45,741 bases of DNA, taken from NCBI RefSeq assembly GCF_025354435.1, contig NZ_JANXMU010000065.1, forward strand, positions 1 through 45,741, written 5' to 3'. The translations under genes and the position numbers were made by a program. This document shows, piece by piece, positions 44,784 through 45,741 of the stretch; the first letter of the stretch is position 1, and each line of letters starts with the position of its first letter. This DNA comes from Rhodoferax sp. (GTDB lineage Bacteria; Pseudomonadota; Gammaproteobacteria; Burkholderiales; Burkholderiaceae_C). The notes beneath the pieces were generated by a model. It was not told the DNA's origin. It did no database searches and worked only from the letters and a program-made list of their open reading frames with translations.

Positions 44784-44880
44784 TCCATCTGCATTTAGTT
44801 ATCGATTCTCTACAGAATCTGCAACCGCCTGATGGAGTGAACCGGTTGCTACCCTTAATGGTCTTCATTGACCGACCGTT

Positions 44881-45126
44881 TTAAGTCTTGGGCAGTCCTT
44901 TGTCAGGTGACAATGAAAACCAGCTTCTGGCCAATGGCGGCTGATTGCCGTCAATGACCGCGTGACGAAAGCGGATCTTCTCCAGCGACAGGCCCGACTC
45001 CACCGGTGCGGCAGTACTGGCCGCCTGGGCGTGGCGCTGCAGGATCAGCATCTTGTCCTTTGGGTTGGGTCCAGTGGGGGGAGTCGCCAATGACCGGTGT
45101 AGGCAAATAGGCGGATGACTCCTCAA
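44881..45126 (-). CDS. Short open frame of 81 residues, uncertain gene
   Basis: The frame reads through 81 codons with an internal ATG at about 45049 that would give MLILQRHAQAASTAAPVESGLSLEKIRFRHAVIDGNQPPLARSWFSLSPDKGLPKT. GC content returns toward the host level. I do not recognise a family and see no strong ribosome-binding site. It may be the 3' remnant of a larger gene in this damaged patch. Confidence 0.25.
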   Translation of the reverse strand: MRSHPPICLHRSLATPPTGPNPKDKMLILQRHAQAASTAAPVESGLSLEKIRFRHAVIDGNQPPLARSWFSLSPDKGLPKT

Positions 45127-45332
45127 TCATGGAGACTCACACCCAAGGCATCCAGCTTCTTTGCGTACGAGTCCCTGCGTTTTGCCGCCTTTGCCGCTGC
45201 GTCAACGGCTGCTTGGATGGCCTTGGGTCCTTTTTTGGCGGCGGCTTTGATCAATTCGAACTTGTGGGCAGCATCCGACTCCGCCCGCTTGAAAGTGGCG
45301 ATGATTTCGACATGGGTAACAGATGGCTTCAC
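45123..45332 (-). CDS. Lysine/alanine-rich small protein, unknown function
   Basis: The product is 69 residues, MKPSVTHVEIIATFKRAESDAAHKFELIKAAAKKGPKAIQAAVDAAAKAAKRRDSYAKKLDALGVSLHD. It is strongly helical and basic, with regularly spaced Ala and Lys, as in nucleic-acid-associated or coiled-coil proteins. It follows the next gene upstream (start at 45598) by eight bases and is probably co-expressed with it. No family is recognised. Confidence 0.5.
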   Translation of the reverse strand: MKPSVTHVEIIATFKRAESDAAHKFELIKAAAKKGPKAIQAAVDAAAKAAKRRDSYAKKLDALGVSLHD

Positions 45333-45340
45333 AGGTTCCC

Positions 45341-45598
45341 TTAAAGCTTTATGTAAGTGCGAAGCAGCGCTGCTCTCAATTCGCGGTTAGCTGGTTGTGA
45401 AACATCTACGCCTTGAACCGCCAAGTCGAACGATGAGCCAGGTTTGATACTGGTTGGGAGTATTTTTTTGACGGGATTCGTAGCAGGGTACTTGCCATCA
45501 GCAGCGCACATGCGAACGGAAAACCCGAATTCGTCGAGTACCCCTTTCGCGTACAACTCCGCCAAATGCTGAAACGACACGAATGTCGAACATTTCAC
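45341..45598 (-). CDS. Small protein, possibly 5'-truncated by the IS element
   Basis: The frame starts at a GTG (45596-45598) and reads KCSTFVSFQHLAELYAKGVLDEFGFSVRMCAADGKYPATNPVKKILPTSIKPGSSFDLAVQGVDVSQPANRELRAALLRTYIKL (85 residues in total). There is no spaced ribosome-binding site before the GTG, and the frame stays open into the adjoining IS sequence, so the natural N-terminus may be lost. It forms a pair with the 69-residue gene. No confident family. Confidence 0.45.
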   Translation of the reverse strand: MKCSTFVSFQHLAELYAKGVLDEFGFSVRMCAADGKYPATNPVKKILPTSIKPGSSFDLAVQGVDVSQPANRELRAALLRTYIKL

Positions 45599-45599
45599 T

Positions 45600-45741
45600 T
45601 CTTTAAGGCAACGCTGAATAAGTCCCGACCTGGCGCGTGACTTGCATTGGTATTGTCATCCCTCACAAGGCGACAAAGATGAAGCAACACACCCTGGCCC
45701 TGGCCGCCGACCAAGAAGCGGGATTCGCCCAGCACCGCAAA
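45600..45741 (+). mobile_element. Left end of an IS5-like insertion sequence (runs off window)
   Basis: About 80 bases of non-coding end precede the transposase start at 45679; the terminal inverted repeat cannot be verified because the other end is outside the window. Placement immediately next to the start of the 85-residue gene is why I suspect that gene is truncated. Confidence 0.5.
45679..45741 (+). CDS. IS5 family transposase, N-terminal fragment
   Basis: The first 21 residues, MKQHTLALAADQEAGFAQHRK, match the N-terminus of IS5-type transposases (compare the MKQQTxAxAxxxxFxxxRKPTRR pattern). The rest lies beyond the right edge, so catalytic DDE residues cannot be checked. Confidence 0.7.
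   Translation, partial: MKQHTLALAADQEAGFAQHRK

Noticed and set aside
45341-45598. HPr-like fold for the 85-residue protein
   Set aside because: A loose pattern (GKYPATN then a hydrophobic strand and GVD) resembles HPr, but there is no HPr active-site histidine or phosphocarrier motif.

Overview
The window looks like the chromosome of a betaproteobacterium of the order Burkholderiales, most likely a Comamonadaceae member (Rhodoferax/Acidovorax-like). This is inferred from the GC-rich coding sequence, a Bug/TctC receptor domain, a ZIP transporter resembling the Bordetella BbZIP protein, and two families of short intergenic repeats that I associate with Comamonadaceae. It is not a database result. 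About 42.7 kb is ordinary chromosome. The last 3 kb is an AT-rich, damaged accessory patch ending in the start of an IS5-type transposase.

Layout. 1-2.6 kb: YebC (cut by the left edge), a HerA-like DUF853 ATPase and a small membrane protein. 2.7-5.9 kb: a uracil catabolism (URC) operon with a GTP-cyclohydrolase-II-like Urc1, a DUF1688/Urc4 protein and uracil phosphoribosyltransferase. 5.9-6.5 kb: two small genes with strong palindromes upstream. 6.6-10.1 kb: a thiBPQ thiamine uptake operon behind a clear TPP riboswitch. 10.2-12.3 kb: DedA, a zinc-ribbon protein and a cysteine hydrolase. 12.3-14.5 kb: a Fur-box-led operon of an unknown protein, Mn-type superoxide dismutase and a ZIP metal transporter. 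14.7-17.2 kb: a tautomerase/Bug-receptor fusion and MsrA. 17.4-22.7 kb: a diguanylate cyclase, a split chromate transporter with a class II aldolase, a secreted helical protein and a bestrophin. 22.7-27.1 kb: an SDR plus PhyH dioxygenase operon with a divergent LacI regulator, and a histidine kinase lacking its phosphoacceptor histidine. 27.2-30.1 kb: PagL-like deacylase, Pr6Pr membrane protein and Bcr/CflA exporter. 30.2-38.3 kb: an RND efflux operon whose adaptor gene has two in-frame amber codons, an apparently dead hydrolase and a divergent LysR gene. 38.4-42.7 kb: an orphan PotD-like binding protein paired with a diguanylate cyclase (resembling NspS/MbaA), GST and GNAT. 43.3-45.7 kb: a nonsense-split P-loop ATPase, small unknown genes and an IS end.

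The main cross-cutting signal is a repeat of about 45-60 bp. Ten of 13 intergenic or boundary copies start 1-34 bases after a gene's stop codon, in the same orientation relative to that gene. One copy has been absorbed into the N-terminus of the DUF1688 gene. This suggests a 3'-UTR-associated mobile or regulatory element. Several genes also appear to have lost catalytic residues or reading-frame integrity (adaptor, hydrolase, kinase, ATPase). Each was read at the codon level.
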